A stretch of 64,000 nt of DNA from Chimaeribacter californicus (GTDB lineage: Bacteria; Pseudomonadota; Gammaproteobacteria; Enterobacterales; Enterobacteriaceae), in NCBI RefSeq assembly GCF_002858675.1, contig NZ_PJZF01000009.1, forward strand, positions 1-64,000, read 5' to 3'. A model generated the notes under the pieces. That model made no database searches. It worked only from the letters and a program-made list of their open reading frames with translations, and was not told where the DNA came from. The translations under genes were made by a program, and so were the position numbers. Shown one piece after another: positions 9,213 to 17,569 of the stretch. Numbering within the stretch: position 1 is the first letter of the stretch; the number at the start of each line of letters is the position of its first letter.

Positions 9213-10529
9213 TCAGTCCGCTTTGGCAGGTGCGCCGTTCAGCCAGAAGGCGGGTTGCTGTACCGCATGTTTGCGGGCGGCTTCCAGCCAGGCCTGCTGC
9301 TGCTGCACAATGGATTGTTGCAGCGCCTGCCAGTTTTCGATGTAGCTCTGCCAGGCACTTTGCGGGTAAGCCCCGGCCAGCAGGTGCAGCGCAATGATCT
9401 GGCGGGTCAGGCGCGGCAACTGGTCGCGGTAGCCGTCATCCGTCAGCGGCTGGCTGAAGGCTTCTTTAATGTCGGCTGCCACGCGGCTCAGCATGATGTC
9501 AGCGAAGCGCTTGAAAGAGCCGTCGAGCTTTTTACGGCTTTTTTCATCCACAAACTGCTGCCATTCTGCATTGGCCAGATAGCTAGTAAGCGCTAACTTA
9601 CACTTCAGGTAGTCCGCACCGAAGCAGAGCGCCGCAGCTTTCACTTCCGGGTCGGCCAGCAACGGCTCCAGCGCATTGAACTGATTGCGCAGCTCGCTGG
9701 TGGCTTTGCGCGGCACCAGCCCGCCAAACAGCGCCAGGGCCTGGCGCACCATGCCCAGTGCTTCAATCATCGCGTGGCGCGCCTGCTTGTCACCGCGCAG
9801 CCACAGCTCTTCATGGTATTGCCAGTGGCTGAGCGCCTGCTCCAGCACGCCCGCCATGCCCTGCTCCACGGTGGCTTTGGCCGGTGGCGTCCAGACCGGG
9901 ATCGGCCGCATTTTACGCGGCCCTGTGCCCCGCGCCAGCCAGAAGCCGCGCGCTGCCTTGCTGAACCCACCCTGGCGCAGGCCGCCCTCTTCACCCAGCC
10001 AGGCGGCCAGGTGCAGCAGATCCGCCACGTTGCCCTCTTTCAGCTCCAGCTCAATTTCCGCCAGCGGCTCGCTCAGCTCACCGGCCTGCACCACACCCTG
10101 GTCGAGGGCAATCTCAATCTCGCTTTGCTGGTAAGTGACGACCCACTTCTCACGCATGAAATCGGTTTTGAACAGCGGTTGCAGCTCGCCCTGCAACGCG
10201 GCCACGTCACACCCTTCCGGCCAGATCTCCGCCGGGAAACGCGCCAGGTCCAGCACCGGCTCGTCCAGCGGGACGTTGTACTCCGGCCGCTGGTGCAGCC
10301 CGCCCACCGCTTTGCCGCTGGTTTTCACCGTCATTTCATACTGGCCGTCAAAGCCACGGATGCGCAGCCCGATGTCCTGCTCACGCAGGGTATTCTCTGC
10401 GGTTTCGTAATAGATGTTGGTCAGCTGCTGCGGGGCGCTGTGCCGGCTTTTCAGGGAAGAGACTTTGGCCGGTAACGCCGCGATGGCCTCCGGCGTCGCA
10501 ATAAATTTCAGTTCAATCTCTACAGTCAT
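9213..10529 (-). CDS. ygiF: Inorganic triphosphatase YgiF (CYTH-CHAD)
   Basis: YgiF hydrolyses inorganic triphosphate. The N-terminal CYTH domain (about 1-200) begins MTVEIELKF, with the ExExK signature at Glu4, Glu6 and Lys8. Basic and acidic residues of the tunnel fold follow (GLRIRG, HQRPEYNV, EIALDQG). The C-terminal CHAD domain (about 215-420) is helical and His/Arg-rich (WQYHEELWLRG, FGGLVPRK). I choose 10529 as the start from the family N-terminus; 21 codons of upstream open frame are rejected. Length is 438 residues, near the 433 of E. coli. It lies 54 bp upstream of glnE and probably shares its transcript. Confidence 0.95.
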   Translation of the reverse strand: MTVEIELKFIATPEAIAALPAKVSSLKSRHSAPQQLTNIYYETAENTLREQDIGLRIRGFDGQYEMTVKTSGKAVGGLHQRPEYNVPLDEPVLDLARFPAEIWPEGCDVAALQGELQPLFKTDFMREKWVVTYQQSEIEIALDQGVVQAGELSEPLAEIELELKEGNVADLLHLAAWLGEEGGLRQGGFSKAARGFWLARGTGPRKMRPIPVWTPPAKATVEQGMAGVLEQALSHWQYHEELWLRGDKQARHAMIEALGMVRQALALFGGLVPRKATSELRNQFNALEPLLADPEVKAAALCFGADYLKCKLALTSYLANAEWQQFVDEKSRKKLDGSFKRFADIMLSRVAADIKEAFSQPLTDDGYRDQLPRLTRQIIALHLLAGAYPQSAWQSYIENWQALQQSIVQQQQAWLEAARKHAVQQPAFWLNGAPAKAD

Positions 10530-10965
10530 CGTTTTTTCACACCGAAGTTTTCCGGCACCGCCACGGCATCCGGGCGGGCCAGGGAGAGGCAACCCCCACC
10601 GGGGCTGGCGTCATGTGGCCTGTTAAGCCATTTATTTTGCTGAATAGTATCGTAAGAGCCGCAGCACGTCTTGCGCCATACAGACAGCAACACACCTGCC
10701 TGCGAAACTTTTCTGCCCTGCCCGCTGTCAGACTTCCGATGACGCTGCCGTCGCGACCCATAGCCACAAACGCATAACATCGCGGTAATTTTGCTTAAGT
10801 TCGCCGTTCCCACCAGCCTGGTGGCGGATGGCGTGATTGCGTGTGGCGCAGACGGCGGCGGGCAGCAGGATAGTAAGATAGTTCTCATTCCGGTTTTCGC
10901 GTTGCGTCGTCACACTTAACTTATTAGTATCGTTCCCCTAAATTTAGCCAAAATACGATGGAATA
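10530..10965. other. Divergent spacer ygiF/ygiM without a supported gene
   Basis: This 436-bp spacer between divergent ygiF and ygiM has no convincing coding frame; small frames here show no family character and no ribosome binding sites. It holds one short palindrome, CCACCAG-C-CTGGTGG (10810-10824). The last 60 bp before ygiM are AT-richer and presumably hold its promoter, but no clear sigma-70 pair stands out. Confidence 0.5.
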
Positions 10966-11586
10966 ATGCAGAAATTACGCCTGATTTGCCTTACTTTGCT
11001 CACTTTGAGCGTCACCTGGGGCGCCCATGCCGATGAAAAGCGCTACATCTCCGATGAACTGAATACCTACGTTCACAGCGGCCCCGGCAACCAATACCGG
11101 ATTGTCGGCACACTGAATGCCGGCGATCAGGTGACCCTGCTGAGCACCAATGACAGTACCAATTATGGCCAGATCCAGGACAGCAAAGGGCGCACCACCT
11201 GGATCCCGCTTGACCAGCTCAGTGACCAGCCCAGCCTGCGTACCCGGGTGCCGGCGCTGGAGCAGCAGGTCAAAACGCTGACCGACAAGCTGACCAACAT
11301 TGACAGCAGCTGGAACCAGCGTACCGCTGAGATGCAGCATAAAGTCGCGGCCAGCGACGGCATCATCAACGGGCTGAAGAGTGAAAACCAGAAGCTGAAA
11401 GATCAGCTGATCGTGGCGGACAAGAAGGTCAATGCGGTAAACGTCCAGCTGGATGACAAGCAGCGCACCATCATTCTGCAATGGTTTATGTATGGCGGCG
11501 GCGTGCTGGGTGCCGGCCTGATCCTCGGCCTGCTGTTGCCGCACCTGATCCCAAGCCGTAAGAAAAAAGATCGCTGGATGAGCTGA
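10966..11586 (+). CDS. ygiM: SH3 domain envelope protein YgiM (TIGR04211 family)
   Basis: This 206-residue protein has a cleavable signal peptide (MQKLRLICLTLLTLSVTWGA, cut near HADEKRY). A bacterial SH3 domain covers about residues 25-90 (YVHSGPGNQYRIVGTLNAGD). A coiled coil covers about 95-160 (LEQQVKTLTDKLTNI). One C-terminal membrane segment (about 168-190) is followed by a basic cytoplasmic end, SRKKKDRWMS. This is the YgiM layout: a periplasmic SH3 and coiled-coil protein tethered to the inner membrane, of unproven function. It sits just upstream of cca, as in E. coli, but a strong terminator separates the two. Confidence 0.9.
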   Translation: MQKLRLICLTLLTLSVTWGAHADEKRYISDELNTYVHSGPGNQYRIVGTLNAGDQVTLLSTNDSTNYGQIQDSKGRTTWIPLDQLSDQPSLRTRVPALEQQVKTLTDKLTNIDSSWNQRTAEMQHKVAASDGIINGLKSENQKLKDQLIVADKKVNAVNVQLDDKQRTIILQWFMYGGGVLGAGLILGLLLPHLIPSRKKKDRWMS

Positions 11587-11620
11587 GGCCACCGCGCCTT
11601 TCCCTCTCCTTTTGCACCTC

Positions 11621-11643
11621 AGGGCACGTTCGTGCCCTTTTGT
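11621..11643 (+). terminator. ygiM terminator
   Basis: AGGGCAC-GTTC-GTGCCCT forms a 7-bp stem (11621-11638) followed by TTTTGTCTTT. It implies that cca has its own promoter in the remaining 96 bp. Confidence 0.85.
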
Positions 11644-11739
11644 CTTTCCCGCGCGCATCACGCTACACTAAAAGCAGTTACCTTGCCGGCAGACCGGGCT
11701 TTTCCCGGTGCCCGGTTGTTCTCATGTCAGGAGTCAAAC

Positions 11740-12984
11740 GTGAAGATTTACCTGGTGGGCGGTGCCGTCCGCGATGCGTTACTGCATCTTCCGGTCACCG
11801 AGCAGGATTGGGTGGTGGTGGGTGCCACGCCCGAACAGTTGCTGGATCAGGGCTACCAGCAGGTCGGCCGTGATTTTCCGGTGTTCCTGCATCCGGTCAG
11901 CCGGGAAGAGTATGCGCTGGCCCGCACCGAGCGGAAATCCGGCAACGGGTATACCGGCTTCGAGTGCCATGCCGCGCCGGATGTCAGCCTGGAACAGGAT
12001 CTGCTGCGCCGCGATCTCACCATTAATGCCATCGCCCGTGATGCCCACGGCACGCTGATCGACCCATACCACGGCGTGCGTGACCTGAATGACCGGGTGC
12101 TGCGCCACGTCTCTGACGCGTTCAGCGAAGACCCGCTGCGGGTGCTGCGGGTGGCGCGCTTTGCCGCCCGCTTTGCCCACTTAGGCTTTACTGTCGCACC
12201 GGAAACGCAGGCGCTGATGCAGCAGATGGCCGCCGACGGCGAGCTGGCGCACCTGACGCCGGAGCGGGTCTGGAAAGAGACGGAAAAAGCGCTGCTGACG
12301 CAGGATCCGCAAGTCTATTTTCAGGTGCTGCGTGACTGTGGCGCGCTGAAGGTGCTGTTCCCGGAAGTAGACCGATTGTTTGGCGTCCCGGCCCCGGCGA
12401 AATGGCACCCGGAGATCGACACCGGCATCCACACCCTGATGACGCTGAAAATTGCCGCCCAGCTCAGCCCGGCGGTGGATGTGCGCTTCTCCGCGCTGAG
12501 CCACGATCTCGGCAAAGGGCTGACGCCGCCGGAGCACTGGCCGCACCACCCCGGCCACGGCCCGGCCGGTGTGAAACTGGTGGACGAACTCTGCCGCCGC
12601 CTGCGAGTACCGAACCCGGTACGCGATCTGGCGCTGCTGGTGGCGGAGCACCATGACCTGATCCACACCATCAACCGGCTGCGGCCGGAGACGCTGCTCA
12701 AGCTGTTTGACAGCATCGACGTGTGGCGCAAGCCCCAGCGGCTGGAGCAGATGATCATCACCAGCGAAGCCGACGCCCGCGGCCGTACCGGGCTGGAGAA
12801 TAACCCCTACCCGCAGGGCGACTACCTGCGCGCCGCCTGCCACGCCGCCAACAGCGTCTCGATCAAAGAGGTGCTGGACGCCGGTTTCCAGGGCACCGCG
12901 ATCCGTGATGAGCTGCGCCGCCGCCGTATTGCCGTGCTCACCGACTGGAAACAGCAGCAACAGCTGTTGCCGGTTGAGGGGTGA
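11740..12984 (+). CDS. cca: Multifunctional CCA-adding tRNA nucleotidyltransferase
   Basis: Cca adds or repairs the 3'-CCA of tRNAs. The 414-residue protein starts with GTG at 11740, as the E. coli gene does, with AGGAG 6 nt upstream; the open frame extending back to 11632 is rejected. The nucleotidyltransferase head shows [12 protein letters not shown] (about residues 4-15) and [12 protein letters not shown]. The C-terminal HD domain (about 228-350) shows [11 protein letters not shown] and [11 protein letters not shown], the metal-dependent phosphohydrolase part seen in gammaproteobacterial Cca. Its neighbours ygiM and uppP are those of E. coli, but a toxin-antitoxin pair is inserted downstream. 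Confidence 0.96.
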   Translation: MKIYLVGGAVRDALLHLPVTEQDWVVVGATPEQLLDQGYQQVGRDFPVFLHPVSREEYALARTERKSGNGYTGFECHAAPDVSLEQDLLRRDLTINAIARDAHGTLIDPYHGVRDLNDRVLRHVSDAFSEDPLRVLRVARFAARFAHLGFTVAPETQALMQQMAADGELAHLTPERVWKETEKALLTQDPQVYFQVLRDCGALKVLFPEVDRLFGVPAPAKWHPEIDTGIHTLMTLKIAAQLSPAVDVRFSALSHDLGKGLTPPEHWPHHPGHGPAGVKLVDELCRRLRVPNPVRDLALLVAEHHDLIHTINRLRPETLLKLFDSIDVWRKPQRLEQMIITSEADARGRTGLENNPYPQGDYLRAACHAANSVSIKEVLDAGFQGTAIRDELRRRRIAVLTDWKQQQQLLPVEG

Positions 12985-13066
12985 TCCGCTTAAAGTGTGA
13001 CTTTGTGTGACCTGCGCTTTTTTTATGCTAAACTCGCGCCCTATTTCCTTAAGAAAAGGAGGGCTT

Positions 13067-13339
13067 ATGCCATTAACCAGGCTGCGCCAGCAAGGCGGCG
13101 CACTAGTGCTCACTATGCCGAGCGAAGTCGCTGCACAAATGGGCTGGCGGATCGGCACCCAACTCACGGTTGAAACCAGGGACGGCACCGTTTGCCTGAC
13201 CTCAGCCCGCCGTACGGCGCGTGGCCGTAAAACCGTCGGGCAATTGCTGGGTGAAATTGATTCAGAGGAGATTGCGGCGCTGAATGACACGGTGGCCGAT
13301 ATCAATGATTCCCCGGCAGCAGGTAAGGAATTTTATTGA
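13067..13339 (+). CDS. AbrB/MazE-type antitoxin (PemI/ChpS-like)
   Basis: This 90-residue protein begins MPLTRLRQQGGALVLTMPSE, the swapped-hairpin AbrB/MazE DNA-binding fold (about residues 1-45, with LTVETRDGTVCLTSA as its second half). An acidic C-terminus (about 62-90) is suited to block a MazF-fold toxin. The start at 13067 has AAAGGAGGGCTT directly upstream; the 20 codons of open frame before it include no ribosome binding site. Its stop overlaps the toxin start by one base (TGATG), so the two are translationally coupled. It is expected to autorepress the operon; a duplicated GTGTGAC lies about 60 bp upstream. Confidence 0.85.
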   Translation: MPLTRLRQQGGALVLTMPSEVAAQMGWRIGTQLTVETRDGTVCLTSARRTARGRKTVGQLLGEIDSEEIAALNDTVADINDSPAAGKEFY

Positions 13340-13707
13340 TGGCAACCCGGGTAAGGACACCGCATAAAGGGGAAATCTGGCACATCGATCCTGACCCCAC
13401 CAAAGGCACAGAATTACGCGGCAGGCACTATTTCCTGGTGCTTTCAGAGGGCGCACTGAACAGTAAATTAGGCGTTTCCATCTGTTGCCCGGTTTCTACC
13501 GTGGCACAGGCGGCCCGCTCGACCGGCGTCACCATGGCTGTAACGGCAGACAGCACGGCGTCGGGTACTGTCCGGGGTGTGGTGCTGTGCCATCAGGTGC
13601 GTGCACTGGATTTGATTGCCCGGCAGGCGGTTTATCATACTGATGCGGAATCTTTTCTGGTGGATGAAGTGGTCATGAAACTTATCGACTTACTCGACCC
13701 GCAATAA
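13339..13707 (+). CDS. PemK/MazF-family mRNA interferase toxin (ChpB-like)
   Basis: This 122-residue PemK/MazF-fold protein should be a ribosome-independent endoribonuclease. Family features are visible: HKGEIWHIDPDPTKGTELRGRH (about residues 10-31), with the Glu/Asp and Arg surface, ICCPVSTVAQAAR, GVVLCHQVRALDL (about 78-90) and a C-terminal helix, VVMKLIDLL. It is coupled to the antitoxin by a one-base overlap and followed by a strong terminator, so the pair is a compact unit lying between cca and uppP. No inactivating change is seen. Cleavage specificity cannot be read from the sequence. Confidence 0.87.
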   Translation: MATRVRTPHKGEIWHIDPDPTKGTELRGRHYFLVLSEGALNSKLGVSICCPVSTVAQAARSTGVTMAVTADSTASGTVRGVVLCHQVRALDLIARQAVYHTDAESFLVDEVVMKLIDLLDPQ

Positions 13708-13720
13708 TAACGATACCCAT

Positions 13721-13749
13721 AAAAAAAGCCCCGCATGGCGGGGCTTTTT
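13721..13749. terminator. Bidirectional terminator toxin/uppP
   Basis: GCCCCGC (13728-13734), loop ATG, then GCGGGGC (13738-13744), flanked by seven A and five T. It serves the toxin gene and the convergent uppP. Confidence 0.9.
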
Positions 13750-13769
13750 CGTTCAGCGGTGTGGGGTGA

Positions 13770-14588
13770 TCAGAAGAACACCACGTAAAGCACACCGGCC
13801 ACAATAAAGCGGTAGATGGCAAACGGCACAAAGGAGAAGCGCTTGATCACCGCCAGGAAGGTCTTGATCGCCACCAGCGCCACCAGGAAGGCAGTGATAA
13901 AGCCCACGGCGAACATCGGTAGATCCGCCATGCTGAGGAAGCCCAGGCTCTTGTAGAGATCCAGGGCGCTCGCACCCAGCATCATCGGCACCGCCAGCAG
14001 GAACGAGAACTCCGATGCCGCATAACGGCTGACGCCCATCAGCATACCGCCGGAAATCGTCGCCCCGGAGCGGGAGAAGCCCGGCCACAGCGCGAGACAC
14101 TGGAAGCAGCCAATCATGAACGCCTGACGGTAGGTGATGTCATCCAGCCCCGGTGAACGCGGCTGTTTTGGCTTCAGCCACTCCGCCGCCAGCAGCAGGA
14201 AACCGCCCACTACCAGCGCATACATCACGTTCTTCACTTCAAACAGCGCTTTGATCTTGTCATGCAGCGCCAGGCCAATCACCACTGCCGGAATCATCCC
14301 CAGCAGAATATGCACCAGCGTCAGCCGCCCTTTGGTGACACCCTCATGCGGCACCTGCCCGAAGTGGATGCCGATCAGGCCAAACAACCGGCGCCAGAAC
14401 ATCACCACCACCGCCAGAATGGACCCGAGCTGGATAATCACTTCAAAGAATTTTGCTTTGTCATCGGTAAAGCCGAGCCAACTGGCGACGATGATCATAT
14501 GCCCGGTAGAGGATACCGGCAGGAATTCGGTCAGCCCTTCAACCACACCGAGAATAAACGCCACCACTAACGAATGGACATCCGTCAT
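13770..14588 (-). CDS. uppP: Undecaprenyl-diphosphate phosphatase UppP (BacA)
   Basis: UppP recycles undecaprenyl diphosphate to the monophosphate lipid carrier for peptidoglycan and O-antigen synthesis and gives bacitracin tolerance. The 272-residue integral membrane protein has the BacA motifs [14 protein letters not shown] (about residues 17-30) and [13 protein letters not shown] (about 170-182), which hold the catalytic Glu and Arg residues. I start at 14588 ([11 protein letters not shown]), with AAGGA 7 nt upstream; 15 codons of upstream frame are rejected. folB lies upstream on the same strand, but a terminator separates them. Confidence 0.96.
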   Translation of the reverse strand: MTDVHSLVVAFILGVVEGLTEFLPVSSTGHMIIVASWLGFTDDKAKFFEVIIQLGSILAVVVMFWRRLFGLIGIHFGQVPHEGVTKGRLTLVHILLGMIPAVVIGLALHDKIKALFEVKNVMYALVVGGFLLLAAEWLKPKQPRSPGLDDITYRQAFMIGCFQCLALWPGFSRSGATISGGMLMGVSRYAASEFSFLLAVPMMLGASALDLYKSLGFLSMADLPMFAVGFITAFLVALVAIKTFLAVIKRFSFVPFAIYRFIVAGVLYVVFF

Positions 14589-14620
14589 GAAATATTCCTT
14601 ACCCCTAAAATTAACGTCAT

Positions 14621-14647
14621 AAAAAAGCGGCATAAATAGATGCCGCT
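14621..14647 (-). terminator. folB terminator
   Basis: On the minus strand, AGCGGCAT-CTATTT-ATGCCGCT (14626-14647) is followed by six T residues. It lies after folB and before uppP. Confidence 0.8.
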
Positions 14648-14718
14648 AAATTTCTTCACGTTATGACCAGCTTACCGGCCGTTGGTTTCATTTCAGTGAC
14701 ATTTTGCTGACCGTAAAG

Positions 14719-15075
14719 TCAGGGCCGATGGCCACGCTCAATGATCACTCCAACCCGGGCAGCCTGTGCCACCGCGCCGGGCTTACTGACCTTAATACGT
14801 ACCCACGGCGATTTGAAGCGTGTGAGCAACAATTCAGATACTTCCTCTGCCACGCGCTCCACCAGCGCAAAGCGCCGGCCTTCAACATGTTGCAGGATCG
14901 CCTGGCTGACATCGGCGTAACTCAGGCAATCGTTGACGTCATCACTGGCCGCTGCCGGGCGGTTGTCCCAGGCCATGTCGATATCGAACACCAGCTTTTG
15001 TTGGATGGTCTGTTCCCAGTCGTAAACGCCAATGGTGGTGATCACGGTGAGCTGCTCTATAAATACGATGTCCAT
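14719..15075 (-). CDS. folB: Bifunctional dihydroneopterin aldolase/7,8-dihydroneopterin epimerase FolB
   Basis: FolB cleaves 7,8-dihydroneopterin to 6-hydroxymethyl-7,8-dihydropterin and glycolaldehyde in folate synthesis. The 118-residue protein begins [22 protein letters not shown], with the conserved Glu of the GVYDWEQ segment, and has [20 protein letters not shown] and [12 protein letters not shown] further on. An ATG directly before it (15078) would add one residue; the family N-terminus favours 15075. It is divergent from plsY with a 107-bp spacer, as in E. coli. Confidence 0.95.
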   Translation of the reverse strand: MDIVFIEQLTVITTIGVYDWEQTIQQKLVFDIDMAWDNRPAAASDDVNDCLSYADVSQAILQHVEGRRFALVERVAEEVSELLLTRFKSPWVRIKVSKPGAVAQAARVGVIIERGHRP

Positions 15076-15182
15076 CATTTCATTCTCTGTTTTTGGCCCG
15101 GCCGGATACCACTTCCAGCGGAATATGCGTATTATCCATAGATGTTGCGATTAAAACGACCCCTAATGAACGGAACCACGTT

Positions 15183-15824
15183 ATGAGTGCTACCGCGCTT
15201 GGGATGATTATCCTCGCGTATCTGTGTGGCTCAATTTCCAGTGCTATTCTGGTGTGCCGCCTCGCCCGCCTGCCCGACCCGCGCCAGAGCGGCTCCGGTA
15301 ACCCGGGTGCCACGAATGTCCTGCGAATTGGCGGCCGCACCGCGGCGGCGGCCGTGCTGATCTTTGATGTCCTGAAAGGGATGCTGCCGGTCTGGCTGGC
15401 CTACAAATCCAATGTGCCGCCCTTCTACCTCGGCCTGACGGCGATTGCCGCCTGCCTGGGCCACATCTGGCCGGTGTTCTTCCATTTCCGTGGCGGCAAA
15501 GGCGTGGCAACCGCCTTCGGAGCGATTGCGCCGATCGGCTGGGACCTCACCGGCCTGATGACCGGTACCTGGCTGCTGACGGTGCTGCTGAGCGGCTACT
15601 CCTCGCTGGGGGCGATTGTCAGCGCGCTGATTGCCCCGTTCTACGTCTGGTGGTTCAAACCCCAGTTTACCTTCCCGGTGGCGATGCTCTCCTGCCTGAT
15701 CCTGATGCGCCACCATGACAATATCCAGCGGTTGTGGCGCGGCCAGGAGACCAAAATCTGGCACAAGCTGCGCAAACGGCGTGAAGAAGCGCGCAAAGCG
15801 GCGGCCGGCCGCAAATCCTCCTGA
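15183..15824 (+). CDS. plsY: Acyl-phosphate:glycerol-3-phosphate acyltransferase PlsY
   Basis: PlsY transfers the acyl group from acyl phosphate to glycerol 3-phosphate, the first step of phospholipid synthesis. The 213-residue inner-membrane protein shows the family motifs [13 protein letters not shown] (about residues 35-47), a [18 protein letters not shown] segment (about 98-115) and [10 protein letters not shown] basic tail ([17 protein letters not shown]) ends it. The start at 15183 matches the E. coli N-terminus (MSA.A.GM). In E. coli the next genes are ttdRABT; here the gallate cluster follows. Confidence 0.95.
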   Translation: MSATALGMIILAYLCGSISSAILVCRLARLPDPRQSGSGNPGATNVLRIGGRTAAAAVLIFDVLKGMLPVWLAYKSNVPPFYLGLTAIAACLGHIWPVFFHFRGGKGVATAFGAIAPIGWDLTGLMTGTWLLTVLLSGYSSLGAIVSALIAPFYVWWFKPQFTFPVAMLSCLILMRHHDNIQRLWRGQETKIWHKLRKRREEARKAAAGRKSS

Positions 15825-15943
15825 CCTCTGTGCGCCTGCGCGGCGCACGGTGACGTGCTTTCCCCCTGACCTTTCCCCTTCTCTGCCTGCGGCCTGCCCG
15901 CCTTTTCGTTTTGCTTTCCCAATTTTCCGACACCGCTCAATAA

Positions 15944-15962
15944 ATAAATAAAACTCATACCT
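15944..15962. promoter_or_regulatory. 19-bp element shared by both gallate transcription units, copy 1
   Basis: ATAAATAAAACTCATACCT here and ATAAATAAAACGCATACCT at 20107-20125 differ at one position. Each copy lies upstream of one gallate transcription unit. A site for the cluster's LysR-type regulator, or for a shared global regulator, is inferred. The element contains a T-N11-A arrangement, as LysR-type boxes do. Confidence 0.55.
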
Positions 15963-16005
15963 CAATAACTATTTTACGGCAGACAAACCCTCTGCACCTG
16001 CCTAA

Positions 16006-16024
16006 GTTGGTAGCTGTACCACTT
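16006..16024. promoter_or_regulatory. LysR-type palindrome candidate
   Basis: GTTGGTAGCTGTACCACTT contains TGGTA-N4-TACCA with partly complementary AAGT/ACTT flanks. It lies about 155 bp before the MFS start and could be a LysR-type binding site. No second copy was found near galB. Confidence 0.3.
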
Positions 16025-16070
16025 AATAAATCCATACACAATCTACTGATTAATCAATAAAAATTACAAA

Positions 16071-16107
16071 AAACGCACCAGTGCGTAGTGCTGGTGCCTG
16101 CTTTTTT
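16071..16107. terminator. Terminator-like hairpin in the leader of the gallate transporter gene
   Basis: GCACCAG-TGCGTAGTG-CTGGTGC is preceded by six A and followed by CTG and six T. It could close plsY transcription, or attenuate the gallate operon if the promoter lies in the AT-rich region upstream. Confidence 0.6.
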
Positions 16108-16176
16108 CTCCGGTGGCAGCCGGTAAAAATTTTAACCCGATCACGTTATTGATAAAAAAAACAGAGAGCGTACCCG

Positions 16177-17556
16177 ATGAGCGATCACCCGATTGTTGAC
16201 GTAAAAGGCTGGATAGATGCCCGCCCCATTTCCGGCTACCAATGGCTGGTGCTGGGGCTCTGTTTCATCATTATTATGTTTGACGGCTACGATGCGGCGG
16301 TGATGGGCTTTGTCGCCCCGGCACTGATTGAGCAGTGGGGCATTTCACGGGCGGAGATGGGGCCGATCCTCGGTGCGGCGATGTTTGGCGTGGCGATTGG
16401 CGCGCTGATTGCCGGGCCGTGGTCAGACCGGGTGGGCCGCAAACGGGTGCTGCTGTTCTCGGTCGCCGGGTTTGCCCTGTTCAGCCTGCTGTGCGCCTTT
16501 GCCCGCACGCCGCTGGAGATGGCTGCCCTGCGCTTTCTGGCCGGGCTGGGGCTGGGCGCGGTGATGCCCAACTGCGTCACGCTGGTGTCGGAGTATATGC
16601 CGGCGCGCCGCCGAGGCCTGACCATCGCCCTGATGTACAGCGGCTTTAACATCGGCTCGGGCGCGGGCGGGTTCATTGCCGCCGGGCTGCTGCCCGGTTT
16701 CGGCTGGCAAGCGGTGCTGGGCATCGGCGGGCTGGTGCCGCTGCTGATGTTGCCGGTGCTGATCATGGTGCTGCCGGAATCCGCCATGTACATGGTGGTG
16801 CGCCGCGTCAGCCGCGAGAAGATTGCTGCGGTGTTGCGGCGCGCCGGCGGCCATTTTGCGGCCAATACCACCTTTGTGCTGAATACGCCGGTGATCCGCA
16901 AGCGCGCTGCGGTGTTGCAACTCTTCAGCAAAGGCTATGCGGGCGGCACCCTGGTGCTCTGGATCACCTACTTTATGGGGCTGTTCGTGATTTACCTGCT
17001 GAACGGCTGGCTGCCGACCATCATGCGCACCAGCGGCTTCTCGCTGGAGCGTGCCGCAATGATCGCCGGGCTGTTCCAGCTGGGCGGCCCGCTCGGCGGG
17101 CTGCTGGTGGGCTACCTGATGGACCGCTTCGCCGCGAAATATGTGATTGGCCTGTTCTACCTGCTGGGCATGGCCTGCCTGCTGGCGCAGGGGTTGGGTG
17201 CCTTCGGCCCGGCGGTGCTGGCGGTGCTGGTGTTCTTCAGCGGCTTTTGCATCAACGGCGCGCAGAACGGGTTGCAGGGCTTCTCCCCGGCATTCTACCC
17301 AACCGAGATGCGCGCCACCGGCGTCAGCTGGATGCATGGCATCGGCCGCACCGGGGCAATCCTCAGCTCCTCTATTGGCGGGGTGCTGCTGGTGACCTTC
17401 CCCGGCACCACCAGCATCTTTATTATCCTGGCGATCCCGGCCCTGCTGGCAGCGATCACCATCACCCGGCACCAGAAAGCGCATCCGCCGGAACAGGTCA
17501 AAGGCATTGATATCAACGATCTGCCCGCCCTGTCCCGCACCATGAACAACCGATAA
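16177..17556 (+). CDS. galT: MFS aromatic acid:H+ symporter, probable gallate transporter
   Basis: This 459-residue major facilitator protein belongs to the aromatic acid:H+ symporter group (PcaK, GalT). It shows the group motif IIMFDGYDAAVMGF in the first membrane helix (about residues 29-42), the loop motif GPWSDRVGRKR (about 83-93) and twelve hydrophobic segments. It lies 13 bp upstream of gallate dioxygenase on the same strand, so gallate is the likely substrate; protocatechuate or related hydroxybenzoates are possible alternatives. The ATG at 16177 lies after ACAGAGAGCGTACCCG, a weak ribosome binding site. Expression is probably controlled by the LysR-type gene downstream. Confidence 0.75.
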   Translation: MSDHPIVDVKGWIDARPISGYQWLVLGLCFIIIMFDGYDAAVMGFVAPALIEQWGISRAEMGPILGAAMFGVAIGALIAGPWSDRVGRKRVLLFSVAGFALFSLLCAFARTPLEMAALRFLAGLGLGAVMPNCVTLVSEYMPARRRGLTIALMYSGFNIGSGAGGFIAAGLLPGFGWQAVLGIGGLVPLLMLPVLIMVLPESAMYMVVRRVSREKIAAVLRRAGGHFAANTTFVLNTPVIRKRAAVLQLFSKGYAGGTLVLWITYFMGLFVIYLLNGWLPTIMRTSGFSLERAAMIAGLFQLGGPLGGLLVGYLMDRFAAKYVIGLFYLLGMACLLAQGLGAFGPAVLAVLVFFSGFCINGAQNGLQGFSPAFYPTEMRATGVSWMHGIGRTGAILSSSIGGVLLVTFPGTTSIFIILAIPALLAAITITRHQKAHPPEQVKGIDINDLPALSRTMNNR

Positions 17557-17569
17557 CCCGAGGTCAACG

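Larger units (their letters stand above)
15825..16176. other. Leader region of the gallate transporter operon
   Basis: This 352-bp stretch has no supported gene. It holds a GTGCGCC...GGCGCAC hairpin just after plsY (15829-15848), then an AT-rich segment with the 19-bp element shared with 20107-20125, a LysR-type palindrome candidate at 16006-16023, a terminator-like hairpin at 16071-16107, and the translation start region of the MFS gene. Confidence 0.55.

Noticed and set aside
12181-13305. A 374-codon minus-strand frame across cca and the antitoxin gene
   Set aside because: It spans two well-supported genes on the other strand and shows no motif.
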